From contig CAZFQL010000014.1 in assembly GCA_964520905.1 (NCBI GenBank), positions 1 through 64,000 of the forward strand: DNA of 64,000 nt. Reading direction: 5' to 3'. The notes beneath the pieces were generated by a model. That model searched no databases. It saw only the letters and a list, made by a program, of their open reading frames with translations, and was not told where the DNA came from. This document shows positions 9,501 through 18,036 of the stretch, piece by piece (position 1 is the stretch's first letter; each line of letters opens with the position of its first letter). The stretch is from JAGVIE01 sp964520905. Its GTDB lineage: Bacteria; Bacteroidota; Ignavibacteria; UBA10030; SZUA-254. The translations under genes were made by a program, and so were the position numbers.

Positions 9501-10245
9501 CGGGCAAGTCTTGCTTAAAAAAATTATTAAGGATAAGATGCTTACCGCTAAAGGTGTGATTGGAATATATCCGGCAAATTCAAGCGGTGACAATGTTGAA
9601 ATTTATTCGGATGAGACGCGAAGCGCAATGCTTACCGAATTCCATTTCCTTCGGAACCAGCATAAAAAATCCTCTGAATCAAATCTATGTATGGCGGACT
9701 TTATTGCGCCAAAAGAAAGCGGCAAAACGGATTTCATCGGCGGGTTTGCTGTAACTGCCGGACTCGGCATTGAGCGCTGGGTTAAAGAATTCGAGAGCCA
9801 GCATGACGACTATAACGCCATCATGATAAAGATTTTAGCTGATCGTTTAGCCGAAGCTTTTGCTGAATTATTACATGAAAAAGTGCGGAAAGAATTTTGG
9901 GGTTATGCGAATGACGAAAACCTTGCTTTGCCAGAATTAATCAAAGAAAAATATCACGGCATCAGACCCGCGCTTGGTTACCCATCCATCCCCGATCATA
10001 CCGAGAAGAGATTGCTGTTTAATCTACTACAAGTCGAGGAGCATGCGTCCATATCTCTGACGGAAAACTACGCGATGTACCCGGCGGCATCCGTTTGCGG
10101 ATTCTATATTGCACGACCTGAATCGAGATACTTCAATCTCGAAAAAATATCACGAGATCAGGTTGAAGATTATGCAAAACGGAAAAAGATGCCGGTTGAA
10201 GAAGTTGAGAAATGGCTATCAACAAATTTGAATTATCTTACCTGA
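6583..10245 (+). CDS. metH: Cobalamin-dependent methionine synthase
   Basis: Transfers the methyl group of 5-methyl-THF to homocysteine through cobalamin. All four modules are present in 1220 residues. The homocysteine domain (about 1-325) has Zn ligands C240, C303 and C304. The pterin-binding domain covers about 340-610. The cap and B12-binding domains cover about 640-870, with DxHxxG at D750-H752 as the lower axial ligand, followed by IGLSG and GGATTS. The C-terminal AdoMet reactivation domain (about 880-1220) has RPALGYPSIPDH. It starts with GTG, 17 bp behind metF. A second set of corrinoid genes for homocysteine methylation lies at 56-59.7 kb. Confidence 0.97.
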   Translation: MRITDIIEKRILILDGAMGTMIQSYCLSESDYRGKRFTNTPRDLKGNNDLLSITQPHIIEKIHDKYLEAGADIIETNTFNANSISMSDYGMQDLAYELNVASARIAKNSASKFATSLKPRFVAGAIGPTNKTASLSSKVDDPSFRAVTFDNLLAAYTDQVNGLIDGGVDILLVETIFDTLNAKAALAAIEQIFERKSVRLPIMASGTIIDASRRTLSGQTLEAFLVSVSHANLLSIGLNCSMGAKDMLASIKELAAKTDLFISVYPNAGYPNQFGLYDDTPEIMSAQIQEFLDLDLVNILGGCCGTTPSHIRVFAELAASAKPRKRSPLKKETKISGLEPLTIHPESNFINIGERTNVMGSKKFARLIKEEQYEEALSVAREQVEGGAQVLDVCMDEAMIDAESAMKRFLNYISSEPDIARLPIMIDSSKWSVIEAGLKCTQGKSIVNSISLKEGEEIFKERARKIRQYGAAVIVMAFDERGQADTFEKKIEICNRAYRILTEEVGFSPTDIIFDPNVLAIATGIEEHNNFAVDYIRAVQWIKENLPHARVSGGVSNLSFSFRGNDRVREAIHSVFLYHAIKAGMDMGIVNPSQLEVYDKIPKDLLELVEDVVLNRRKDATERLTSFAEKMHAEISKERIIDEWRKTSVNERISYALVKGIVDYIDVDVEEARKQSKRALDVIEGPLMDGMNIVGDLFGSGKMFLPQVVKSARVMKKAVAILIPYINQEKDKSGAKSSAGKILLATVKGDVHDIGKNIVGVVLGCNNYEIIDLGVMVPTDKIIATAIEQKVDIIGLSGLITPSLDEMVDVAKEMERKKLSLPLLIGGATTSEIHTAVKIAPHYNQPVVYVKDASKSVNVVANLLSTENKKGFTEKTNNEYERIRQSHLSRQTAKQYLTIEEARKNRLTLDWQNAIITKPKFTGNKFFSDYPLDEITRYIDWTFFFHAWKLSGKYPAIFSDPVKGVEAKKLFDDGQVLLKKIIKDKMLTAKGVIGIYPANSSGDNVEIYSDETRSAMLTEFHFLRNQHKKSSESNLCMADFIAPKESGKTDFIGGFAVTAGLGIERWVKEFESQHDDYNAIMIKILADRLAEAFAELLHEKVRKEFWGYANDENLALPELIKEKYHGIRPALGYPSIPDHTEKRLLFNLLQVEEHASISLTENYAMYPAASVCGFYIARPESRYFNLEKISRDQVEDYAKRKKMPVEEVEKWLSTNLNYLT

Positions 10246-10256
10246 AATATTTTACT

Positions 10257-10307
10257 TCACCAAGGTTTTACCGGAATCTTGTTGTGTGAGATTGTCTGCC
10301 CGATCAT
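10257..10307 (-). pseudogene. Orphan 5' end of a Ser/Thr kinase gene
   Basis: ATG at 10305-10307 opens a 16-codon frame, MIGQTISHNKIPVKPW, then stop. The first eleven residues match the start of both full-length kinases in this window (MIGQTISHYKI) and then the match ends. It lies just downstream of the kinase-TPR gene on the same strand and is probably what is left of a tandem paralogue. Codons differ from the intact copies (for example CAG and CAC), so it is not a recent duplicate. Confidence 0.5.
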
Positions 10308-10338
10308 CGCTTTCTAATATAAATTCTTAAATCTTTAT

Positions 10339-13251
10339 TCATCTCGTTGCAATTCCTTCGAGTTTCGCCAAACGTTTCTTTGCATCAATATAATCGGGTA
10401 AATCTTTATCGGCATTTTTCCAGAGATTCAAAAATATCCTGTAATTCTCCATCGCTTGTTTCTTGTCTAATTTTCTTTCGTAAACCTTGCTCAAAAGATA
10501 GAAACTTTTAGGATAAAAAATGGATCTCGCTCCGACCAAATTATCAAGATCATAAAGTGATTGCAATTTCTTTAATGATAAAATCGACTTATCCAAATAT
10601 CCGGCTTCATATTGACATTCTGCTAATGGATAGAGAACAAATATCTGTGCAAATTGACCGCTAATCTTGAGAGCTGAATCAGCAAGCAATTCGGCATTAG
10701 CACAATTTCGTTTTGCACTCTCAATCATTGAAAGGATACACACATGCCAAAAGCCAATCCCCCTTGTACCACTATCAGCTTGGACATAATCACCATGATA
10801 CACTTGTAATGATGATAGTCCCCCTAAATAATTACCACTTATAATTTTATCCTTATTAGGAAATGTCTTTTCAGCTTCTTTCCAGGCATCCTCGATATTT
10901 TTCCATCCATTGTACATTATCATTGCTTTGAACATCCTATTAGTTTCAGCATTTGAAGTATCTTTTAACTGCAAATATAATTCGATGCATTTATCGGATG
11001 CAAGCATTGCTTCTTTATACTTTCCAAGATATGGATAAAATAAAGCAAGACCTCCGTAACCTGTGCGTTTTGCATTAATAGGCTGGTGCTCGCTTACAAG
11101 TATTTTCAATTCTTTTTCTGCATCATCGTACTGTCCTTTATACGCGTAAACAAATGCCAATAATCTTACGATATAATAATTTTCGGGCATTATTTCTTTA
11201 ACTGTTTTCAGTTTAGTAATTGCCAAATCAACTTTCCCTAATAAGATGGAAGCCTCAACAACAAGTTGGTATGCCTCGTACGATCCAGAAACTGAGACGT
11301 AACGCTGTGCAACTTCAAGCATTTTGTCATACTGTTTTATGCTCCGATATGCCCACGATAAATGTTGAAGAGCACGCTCAAAATTAGGATCCATCGCTAA
11401 AACTTTTTCAAGGTATTTGATCGCATCGTCGAACTTATTCAAATGCCATGAATAATCCCCAATAAGATAAGTCATTTCTTTATCGGTAGGATAAATATTT
11501 TCCATCTCTCTTAATATTGAAAGAGAAGCTTCCATGCTTTGCTCAATACGTGCAAATTCCGAACGGACAAGATATCTTTCGCGCTTTGGAATCCTATCAA
11601 TCAAAGCCATAGCTTTATGCATCGGTCCCTTCGCAAGCTCCTCGCTTCCACTAAACCAAGCGATTGCATAAGCAAGGCGGTAATAAGCAAGTCCAAATAG
11701 AGAATCGATGGCAATAGCTTTCCTGAATTCTTCAGCCGCTTCTTTAAATTGCAACTTATTTATTAAATTTTCTCCGTGGAAATAATGCTGATACGCTTCA
11801 AGATTGGTGGTGGTGATATCTGCGATCTTCTTATTGCTTTCTCGAATTTCATCAGATGGCTCTTGCAGCTCTGTTCTGGTTCTTTCGGCTACTTCATCGA
11901 TGAGTGAGGGGATAGATTCTTTTCCTTTCCTGTCTGCCTTTGCCGCAAAAACGTGTTTTCCGGTCTTTATATCTATTATTTTCAAATCAACACTGTACAT
12001 GTCGCCAAATTTTTTAACGGTACCGACAGCCATCAAATTTATATTCGAGTTTTTACAAACAGCTTTACCCGCTTCTTCATTGATATAATCGACATCTCGC
12101 ATTTTCAACTGATTGAGAATATCAAACATTCTTGATCGGGTTAAAACTTCGAGCCGTCGAGATTGTTCAAGATCGGTGATTAACAAACCGGAAAGCCCGT
12201 CCAATTCCTTATCGTTTGTCTCATTCTTAAAATCTATGACGGCAATAGGAATTTTTGTGCCGCTGTCTGCTATCTGCCTGAAAAAGAATAGATACGCTGT
12301 CAACAATAGAATCAATCCACCTATAACGATTCCACCATATTTGAAATATTTTTTCTTCGCTTTCGATTGCGGCTCATCAATCCTTTCACCGGCGAGTGGA
12401 GTTGTAACATAAGTAGCTTTGGCATACTCAAGCTTCTTCCGCTCGCGGCGCAGATCGGCAAGTAGATCATCGATGTGCTGGTAGCGCTCGTCTCGATCCT
12501 TCTCCAGCGCTTTTGAGACAATGTGCTGAAGCTCGTCCGTGATCTTTTCGTTGTAACGTGCCAGCGGTGCCGGCTCTTCGTTCAAAATCGAGTATTGAAT
12601 TGCGGCGACGTGCTCTCCTCGGAAAGGTAAGTGCGTGGTCAGCATTTCGTACAGTACGACACCGAAAGAAAAGATGTCCGAGCGTTGATCAACCTCTTCT
12701 CCACGGGCTTGCTCAGGTGACATGTAAGCTGCTGTCCCCAACGTCGAGCCTGCTTTCGTTAACTTCGTCGAACCCTTGAGCTTGGCAAGTCCAAAGTCAG
12801 TGATCTTCACCTGACCCTTAGCAGTCACCATGAGGTTTTCCGACTTGATGTCACGGTGGACTATGCCCTTCTCATGTGCTACAGCAAGTCCGTCACACAC
12901 TTGAATGGCAATGTCCAGGATTTTTTGCACGGGTTGTGGCAATTCATGAATTGCCCCTACTACATCATGCAACGTCTTTCCCTCGACATATTCCATGGCG
13001 ATGAAGATCTGCCCATCGTGTTCACCGATCTCGTACACAACGGCAATGTTTTGGTGGGTTAATGCAGCAGCGGCTCTGGCTTCGTGGTAGAAGCGTTCCT
13101 TTTCGGTCTGGTCACTTGTAAGATAATGAGGTAAGAACTTCAGTGCCACGTCCCGGTCAAGCTTGGTGTCGTGGGCTTTATAAACAACGCCCATACCACC
13201 CTCGCCGAGTTTTTCCAAGATTTTGTAATGGGATATGGTTTGACCTATCAT
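10339..13251 (-). CDS. Membrane Ser/Thr protein kinase with C-terminal TPR domain
   Basis: A Hanks-type kinase with a P-loop at G16-G21 (GEGGMG), VALK lysine K38, HRD at 132-134, DFG at 152-154 and APE-like SPE at 178-180. One membrane helix at about 307-325 is followed by a FlgO-like region (PIAVIDF) and many TPR repeats to residue 970, presumably outside the membrane. TPR-kinases of this type are common in Bacteroidota and Acidobacteria relatives; substrates are unknown. Residues 98-105 (VGAIHELP) are encoded by an 18-bp palindrome and look like an in-frame repeat insertion; the loop is 3 residues longer than in the second kinase. A STAS gene lies upstream. Confidence 0.92.
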   Translation of the reverse strand: MIGQTISHYKILEKLGEGGMGVVYKAHDTKLDRDVALKFLPHYLTSDQTEKERFYHEARAAAALTHQNIAVVYEIGEHDGQIFIAMEYVEGKTLHDVVGAIHELPQPVQKILDIAIQVCDGLAVAHEKGIVHRDIKSENLMVTAKGQVKITDFGLAKLKGSTKLTKAGSTLGTAAYMSPEQARGEEVDQRSDIFSFGVVLYEMLTTHLPFRGEHVAAIQYSILNEEPAPLARYNEKITDELQHIVSKALEKDRDERYQHIDDLLADLRRERKKLEYAKATYVTTPLAGERIDEPQSKAKKKYFKYGGIVIGGLILLLTAYLFFFRQIADSGTKIPIAVIDFKNETNDKELDGLSGLLITDLEQSRRLEVLTRSRMFDILNQLKMRDVDYINEEAGKAVCKNSNINLMAVGTVKKFGDMYSVDLKIIDIKTGKHVFAAKADRKGKESIPSLIDEVAERTRTELQEPSDEIRESNKKIADITTTNLEAYQHYFHGENLINKLQFKEAAEEFRKAIAIDSLFGLAYYRLAYAIAWFSGSEELAKGPMHKAMALIDRIPKRERYLVRSEFARIEQSMEASLSILREMENIYPTDKEMTYLIGDYSWHLNKFDDAIKYLEKVLAMDPNFERALQHLSWAYRSIKQYDKMLEVAQRYVSVSGSYEAYQLVVEASILLGKVDLAITKLKTVKEIMPENYYIVRLLAFVYAYKGQYDDAEKELKILVSEHQPINAKRTGYGGLALFYPYLGKYKEAMLASDKCIELYLQLKDTSNAETNRMFKAMIMYNGWKNIEDAWKEAEKTFPNKDKIISGNYLGGLSSLQVYHGDYVQADSGTRGIGFWHVCILSMIESAKRNCANAELLADSALKISGQFAQIFVLYPLAECQYEAGYLDKSILSLKKLQSLYDLDNLVGARSIFYPKSFYLLSKVYERKLDKKQAMENYRIFLNLWKNADKDLPDYIDAKKRLAKLEGIATR
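12931..12960. repeat. REP-like palindrome inside the kinase coding sequence
   Basis: An 18-bp perfect palindrome, GGCAATTCATGAATTGCC (12938-12955), extended on one side by CCTAC. Read on the gene strand it starts GTAGGGGC, the same eight bases that open the palindrome in the RAYT gene at 21778. It encodes VGAIHELP in frame between the kinase hinge and the helix before the catalytic loop. Confidence 0.6.
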
Positions 13252-13268
13252 AGAGAGAATCCTTTTTT

Positions 13269-13373
13269 GAACTCATCCCCTATTATCCCCTTCTCTAATT
13301 GTAGAGAAGGGGATGTGTAAGCTGGGTTAATCCGTCCCTTTCTAACGATAGAGAGGGACCACGGGGTGAGTTC
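13269..13373. repeat. Composite three-stem palindromic element
   Basis: The outer arms GAACTCATCCCC (13269-13280) and GGGGTGAGTTC (13363-13373) pair with one G-T. Inside are a 12-bp hairpin (13286-13297 with 13302-13313, loop ATTG) and an 11-bp hairpin (13334-13344 with 13349-13359, loop ACGA). The cruciform layout resembles a bacterial interspersed mosaic element. It fills half of the 205-bp gap between the STAS gene and the kinase, so it could also attenuate readthrough. Confidence 0.55.
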
Positions 13374-13456
13374 GTAACGCGATATCTTTTGCCAATCACT
13401 TGAAACTTATTTCAATTGAACATGGTCTCAACTCTCTGTTGTTCCAGTTATGAATA

Positions 13457-13807
13457 TCAATGCATCTGGGATCGATACTCAGCGATTGCCTGTTCAACAG
13501 TAGGGGAAATATATAATATCATTGTAAGCCGTGTAATTTTTAATAGCTCTTCGACGGACCGACTCACTCCCGCCAATCTAAGATCGCCGCCTGCTCGCCG
13601 TAAAGTAGTATACGCGCACACTAATGCGCCCAGACCACAACTATTAATGTGTTTCGAACCGGTAAGATCAATGATAAGCCGGGTTTTCCCTTGGTCTACA
13701 AGTGTACGCACTTTCTTTCGTAGCTCACTTTGTTCCCCTTCGCTTAGAAAATCCCCTTCTAAGCTGATGATACTGAATCCAATATCATGTTTAACATTGA
13801 ATTGCAT
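13457..13807 (-). CDS. STAS-domain anti-sigma factor antagonist
   Basis: A 116-residue single STAS domain (SpoIIAA/RsbV type). The phosphorylatable serine is S56 in KHINSCGLGALV. In known systems the unphosphorylated form sequesters an RsbW-like kinase and frees a sigma factor; a SpoIIE phosphatase resets it. The kinase-TPR gene lies 205 bp downstream on the same strand, with a palindromic element between, and PrsW lies 128 bp upstream. Which ATPase partner it uses is not shown by the sequence. Confidence 0.9.
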   Translation of the reverse strand: MQFNVKHDIGFSIISLEGDFLSEGEQSELRKKVRTLVDQGKTRLIIDLTGSKHINSCGLGALVCAYTTLRRAGGDLRLAGVSRSVEELLKITRLTMILYISPTVEQAIAEYRSQMH

Positions 13808-13935
13808 ATACCCTCCATTTAATAGGTAAATAATGTTAAAAGTTACATAATATCCTGAGAAGTGTCAAGCGATGAACAGTAAGAATACCTTGATTAATAA
13901 ATCATAAAAATTCAATTCAAATATCCAGCAATCTG

Positions 13936-14934
13936 TTACTTTTTCAGCAAATTAAGCTGCCAAAGACTTCGACTGCCCCTTTGCAAAATTGGAGCTATTG
14001 CAAGCTTTCCTGTTTTACCAATACTGTTTTCCAGATATTTCAACTCAGCAAGTTTTTCTTTAATTTCAGAATCAAGCGGCGTTTCAAAACCGGCTTCCCG
14101 CATAATCAACATCCCTTTCGCACGCATCCCTAGTTCAGTGTGAAGTCGGATAAGACAAAGTATATCACCAATTATCTGTAGAGAAAAGCGTGACTTGAGC
14201 GATTGAAGATAGATTCCAATTTTTGAGTCGGAAATATTTCCGGTCATAATTAATTCCAACAATTCAAGATCGGAATCCAAACCTGTGCCGAGCCATCTTC
14301 TCGTGGAATCTTCACTCCGTTTAAACACAATTAGCATTAACAAAGGAAGCACGATTACGAGAAGAACCGTTGAAATAACCGGCGATAAAATGAAATGATT
14401 ATATACCGAATGAAAAACTATTGCAGTTAATAAACCGGGAAGAAATATCTTTGCGTCGTTTTGTTGATAAAGATCGGATAAATTTCTCGAGATTATACCA
14501 AAGAGCGCCGTTGTTCCACAGTGCATCATTGCAGTCCCAAACCCGCGGATTAACCAGAGAAGCAAATTGCTTTCTTGAAGGTTGTACAGGTAATACAAAT
14601 TCTCGGTGAATGCGAACCCCGCGCCAAGCGCAAGACCGTAGAGCGCAGCATCCACCATAAACCCAACCTTTTTTGATTTTATAAGATAAACTATATAGAG
14701 AGCTTTAAGCGATTCTTCAACAACCGGCGCAATATATGCTGAGTAGAACATGGGACTCGAATCCCAGAACGATATGATCATTGTGTTGACAAGAAGAGCC
14801 GCAAGCGCTACCATACACCCTAATACAATTGTAAGCATCACCCATTGCAGCTTGATGAGTTTGTAACTATCAAGATAGTATAGAGCAACGAGAAAAATAA
14901 ATACCGGAAGTAAACATACAAGAATCTGAGGCAC
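13936..14934 (-). CDS. prsW: PrsW-family intramembrane protease
   Basis: A multi-pass membrane protein of the PrsW/CAAX-protease superfamily, 332 residues. The catalytic motifs are E73-E74 (VVEESLK), F107-E111 (FAFTEN), H138 and H175-N179 (HSVYN), each in or at the edge of a predicted helix. The C-terminal 100 residues are soluble and helical. In Bacillus, PrsW makes the first cut in the anti-sigma factor RsiW. Here a membrane anti-sigma/ECF sigma pair lies 4.5 kb upstream on the same strand, which makes an analogous role plausible but unproven. It starts 9 bp behind the peptidase/barrel gene, so the two are likely co-transcribed. Confidence 0.85.
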   Translation of the reverse strand: MPQILVCLLPVFIFLVALYYLDSYKLIKLQWVMLTIVLGCMVALAALLVNTMIISFWDSSPMFYSAYIAPVVEESLKALYIVYLIKSKKVGFMVDAALYGLALGAGFAFTENLYYLYNLQESNLLLWLIRGFGTAMMHCGTTALFGIISRNLSDLYQQNDAKIFLPGLLTAIVFHSVYNHFILSPVISTVLLVIVLPLLMLIVFKRSEDSTRRWLGTGLDSDLELLELIMTGNISDSKIGIYLQSLKSRFSLQIIGDILCLIRLHTELGMRAKGMLIMREAGFETPLDSEIKEKLAELKYLENSIGKTGKLAIAPILQRGSRSLWQLNLLKK

Positions 14935-14943
14935 AATATTCTG

Positions 14944-17898
14944 CTATAATATTTTTAAAGAAATCATGAATTCCTTTGTTAGTCGTTGACGCTTCTCTGC
15001 CGCAATTGCATAGCCAAGAGAGAGCGTTGATTCAAGCCGTGAGAGTAACACAATCTTAAAATCGACCTGAGCACCAGCATTAAAGAATAACTGTCTGTAA
15101 TCTTTATCCTCGACATTCGTGACAATGCCTGAGGAGAAAAGATTTAGATGTGCCCAGTTGCAGTAAAGGTTCATGAAGCCAAACCGACGGAATCGGAGTG
15201 GAGGCAACACCCACTCGACGAGTAGCTTTGCAAAGTTCGTTCCACCAATTTCGTTGATCTCGACTCCCGGAAAACTGGAGTATTCGCGATAGCGCTTGGA
15301 ACTTTGGTAATCAAGCCAATTGTTTTCAAATCCACCGAAGAAAAAATTGGAGAACGACTCCGATCTATCGCCGAGAGCATACCCAAGTGCACCTCGAAAC
15401 CAGATCGAAGAATGATCGATGGGAAGCAAAAGACCATAATCGGTAATGCCATACCAACGTGGGTAACTCCTTCCATTGACGTGGTAATCCAGCAATGCAA
15501 GCTGTCCCCGAATACCTTGTTCCGCCTCCACAGCACCAAGTGAACGAGCAAGATTTCGGTAAATCAATCTGGCATCAGCAGCAAGAAACTGGTCATAAGA
15601 TGCATCTACATTTTGGTATTCCGGCATTCTCTGTAAACCACCAAACCAGGAAATTGACGAACTATAATCTAGTACTGATGGTGCATCATATATCAAATTG
15701 TCGCTGAATCGACATGTAAACGAATATCCTTTTCTGCTGACCTTTGTTGGTCCAAAAAGATCATAGAAATCAGCGCGATTCAATGATGCAGAAAATTTCC
15801 ATCTCCAGTAAGCATAGTTAAGCGATAAATGCCATCGTTCATCAGGATGAATTCCTTGGTTCGGCGTGTACGATCCTGTTAAGTCTATATTTTGTGCTAA
15901 CAAAGCGTCCATCACATTCAAACGGAATCCAAAAGCTGCGACATCTTTATATCCTTCGATAACAGGATATAGTGATACTAATTGCAGATTCTGAAATTCA
16001 TTATACTCTCCTGTGTAGGTCGTCAATGAATCAATGTTTATTGTTAATGGTGATGATAACATCCACGACCTGACAACCGGTTGTTTTGTAGAAATCTCAT
16101 AACCGAGATACCGTACTGGACTTACATTTTCAATAGAGTTGTTGCCAATCATTACCGGAGTGAAACCCTTACCTGAGTAGCGATATATAAGAATTGAATC
16201 TTTTGAAACAGGTACCGGTCGGAAAAAACCGGTTTCGCAATTAGTAATCCACTCCATCTTCTTTGCAGCACAGTCATAACGTACAACATTTGAGACACCT
16301 GAATAGTATGATGTGCCGTAGAGATATTGTCCATCTTCAGAAAAAATAAAATTTAGCGGTGCATTATTTTCAAACTCGTATAGAGAATCGAACGTGCTAT
16401 TACCTGCAAGCAATTCATCAATCGACATTCGAACCAGTTTCTGTTTCCCGCTAATTTGAAGCATTGAGGCCGAAAGATACTTACCATCAGGTGATATATC
16501 AATATCAAAAATATCGGTACCATACGGCATTTCAGCAATTTCACTCCACGTAGTATATGGCGCAGGAAATCGTACTATAGTTGACAGTCCTTTATTATGT
16601 TGAACCCCCCAGAGTGACTTATCTGCAACATTGAATGTTAAATCACCCGTTCGGCAATTCTTTAAAAGTGCCTTAGTTTCCCCTGTTTTCAGATCGACTA
16701 CATCGAGACCCCGCCAACTGCCGCTATTGTGTGTGGTGTAAAAGAGCAAACCATTTTCTTGGTCGTACGCCAGTGAACACACATAGTAAAGAGCCGGCGA
16801 AGGAACATCGCAGATTTTTCTTACTTCTCCTGTTGAGATATCAATAGAAACAATGTGAGCAAGTTGACCTGGATAATTTACGGCAGCATATAATTTTTTT
16901 GTGGTTGAATCATAATAGGTGCGTGAAACGGATCCCAATGATTTCGCAGAAATCTTACGATACGGAGTCAACGGGTAACGACGAATGGAATCGAGATTTT
17001 CTTTCTGCCATTGATGTTCCCACTGAATCCAGCGGGACCACTCTTCGTCAAGTGAAGAGTTGTATACTTTTTCAAATTGAGAAGCGAAGTCGCGATTGCT
17101 TGAATCAGTTCGATCTACCCAACTGAGCAGTTTCGGAAGCCCGTATTGGTACGCAAGATAACTCATAAATCGAGTTCCATATAGATATGAGTTTGCTCCA
17201 ATTTGGAAATCAATCGTCGTCCCCTCGGATTCTAACCCAACCACATCATAGAAGTAGCTGCTATCATTAACCATCGTTCGAAATACCATTTCATCGTACC
17301 CTCCCTGTGCACGCCCAATTCCGCCCGCCATCCAGGTCTCCATGAATACAGCAATACCCTCAAGAAACCACCTTGGACTATATTTGCGCGGTGTGGTTAG
17401 GTAACTGTAAAACATTGAGAGCGGGTGATCAGATGTTGGTGCAACTTTACCGAAAAAAAGCGATCTATAGAAATTGTCAGTCGATGAAGATTTATCCAGC
17501 GATACAATATGCATCAGCTCGTGGCTCATTACCCAGTTCAACCGCTCGTTCGTCGGGGTGGTCTCGTAAACTTGCTCGTATGGTTCTATCCCAAGTACTA
17601 GGTAGTTGAATGGATTTGCTGCTGCGCCAGCATATCCGTAATCATCGAAATCCTGTAGAAAGACAGTGACTTTTTCCGATGGAGTGTAATCAAAGAATTT
17701 TTGATGAAACTTCATCGAATTCTCAAAACAACGAAGCAGGTGGGGTATTATAACTGAGTGTTTCTTGTCATAGTATAACAATCGAAGATTTTTCGCCTCA
17801 ATACTATAGAACTGAGCTGACATTCTATAATAGAATATTAAGATTATTGCAATAAGAGTGAAAAACAAATATGCAATCTTTTTGAAAGTATGTGTCAT
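14944..17898 (-). CDS. MA-clan metallopeptidase-like protein with beta-propeller and outer-membrane barrel
   Basis: From the preferred ATG at 17896-17898 the protein has 984 residues, with an N-terminal signal anchor (KKIAYLFFTLIAIILIFYY). A peptidase-MA-like domain follows with HELMH at H126-H130 and the third-ligand motif W-F-L-E-G at E180. A TolB/WD40-like propeller spans about 330-640. The C-terminal 320 residues alternate like strands of a surface-antigen barrel and end near KEFMISLKIL, typical of an outer-membrane protein. The frame is open to 18036, but that extension runs through an 11-bp hairpin and encodes no signal peptide. Substrate unknown. PrsW follows after 9 bp. Confidence 0.8.
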   Translation of the reverse strand: MTHTFKKIAYLFFTLIAIILIFYYRMSAQFYSIEAKNLRLLYYDKKHSVIIPHLLRCFENSMKFHQKFFDYTPSEKVTVFLQDFDDYGYAGAAANPFNYLVLGIEPYEQVYETTPTNERLNWVMSHELMHIVSLDKSSSTDNFYRSLFFGKVAPTSDHPLSMFYSYLTTPRKYSPRWFLEGIAVFMETWMAGGIGRAQGGYDEMVFRTMVNDSSYFYDVVGLESEGTTIDFQIGANSYLYGTRFMSYLAYQYGLPKLLSWVDRTDSSNRDFASQFEKVYNSSLDEEWSRWIQWEHQWQKENLDSIRRYPLTPYRKISAKSLGSVSRTYYDSTTKKLYAAVNYPGQLAHIVSIDISTGEVRKICDVPSPALYYVCSLAYDQENGLLFYTTHNSGSWRGLDVVDLKTGETKALLKNCRTGDLTFNVADKSLWGVQHNKGLSTIVRFPAPYTTWSEIAEMPYGTDIFDIDISPDGKYLSASMLQISGKQKLVRMSIDELLAGNSTFDSLYEFENNAPLNFIFSEDGQYLYGTSYYSGVSNVVRYDCAAKKMEWITNCETGFFRPVPVSKDSILIYRYSGKGFTPVMIGNNSIENVSPVRYLGYEISTKQPVVRSWMLSSPLTINIDSLTTYTGEYNEFQNLQLVSLYPVIEGYKDVAAFGFRLNVMDALLAQNIDLTGSYTPNQGIHPDERWHLSLNYAYWRWKFSASLNRADFYDLFGPTKVSRKGYSFTCRFSDNLIYDAPSVLDYSSSISWFGGLQRMPEYQNVDASYDQFLAADARLIYRNLARSLGAVEAEQGIRGQLALLDYHVNGRSYPRWYGITDYGLLLPIDHSSIWFRGALGYALGDRSESFSNFFFGGFENNWLDYQSSKRYREYSSFPGVEINEIGGTNFAKLLVEWVLPPLRFRRFGFMNLYCNWAHLNLFSSGIVTNVEDKDYRQLFFNAGAQVDFKIVLLSRLESTLSLGYAIAAEKRQRLTKEFMISLKIL

Positions 17899-17976
17899 TT
17901 GTTTGATATTGTGAAATGGTTTCTCGACCGATCGAACCGTCCATCGATTCTTGCTGTACAAATAAACAGAAATCAT

Positions 17977-18007
17977 AAGGAGGAGATGGTTCCACAATCT
18001 CCTCCTT
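17977..18007 (-). terminator. Hairpin downstream of the octad-repeat gene
   Basis: Perfect 11-bp inverted repeat, AAGGAGGAGAT (17977-17987) and ATCTCCTCCTT (17997-18007), loop of 9 nt. It sits 30 bp past the stop of the repeat-protein gene and just before the preferred start of the peptidase gene. There is no T-tract, so it may attenuate rather than terminate; its arms also contain strong Shine-Dalgarno-like sequence. Confidence 0.5.
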
Positions 18008-18036
18008 AGATTTAGAATAATATGTAAGGGGCTCAT

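Noticed and set aside
17899..18036. 46-codon N-terminal extension of the metallopeptidase/barrel protein
   Set aside because: It passes through an 11-bp hairpin and buries the signal anchor; the ATG at 17898 gives a normal exported N-terminus.
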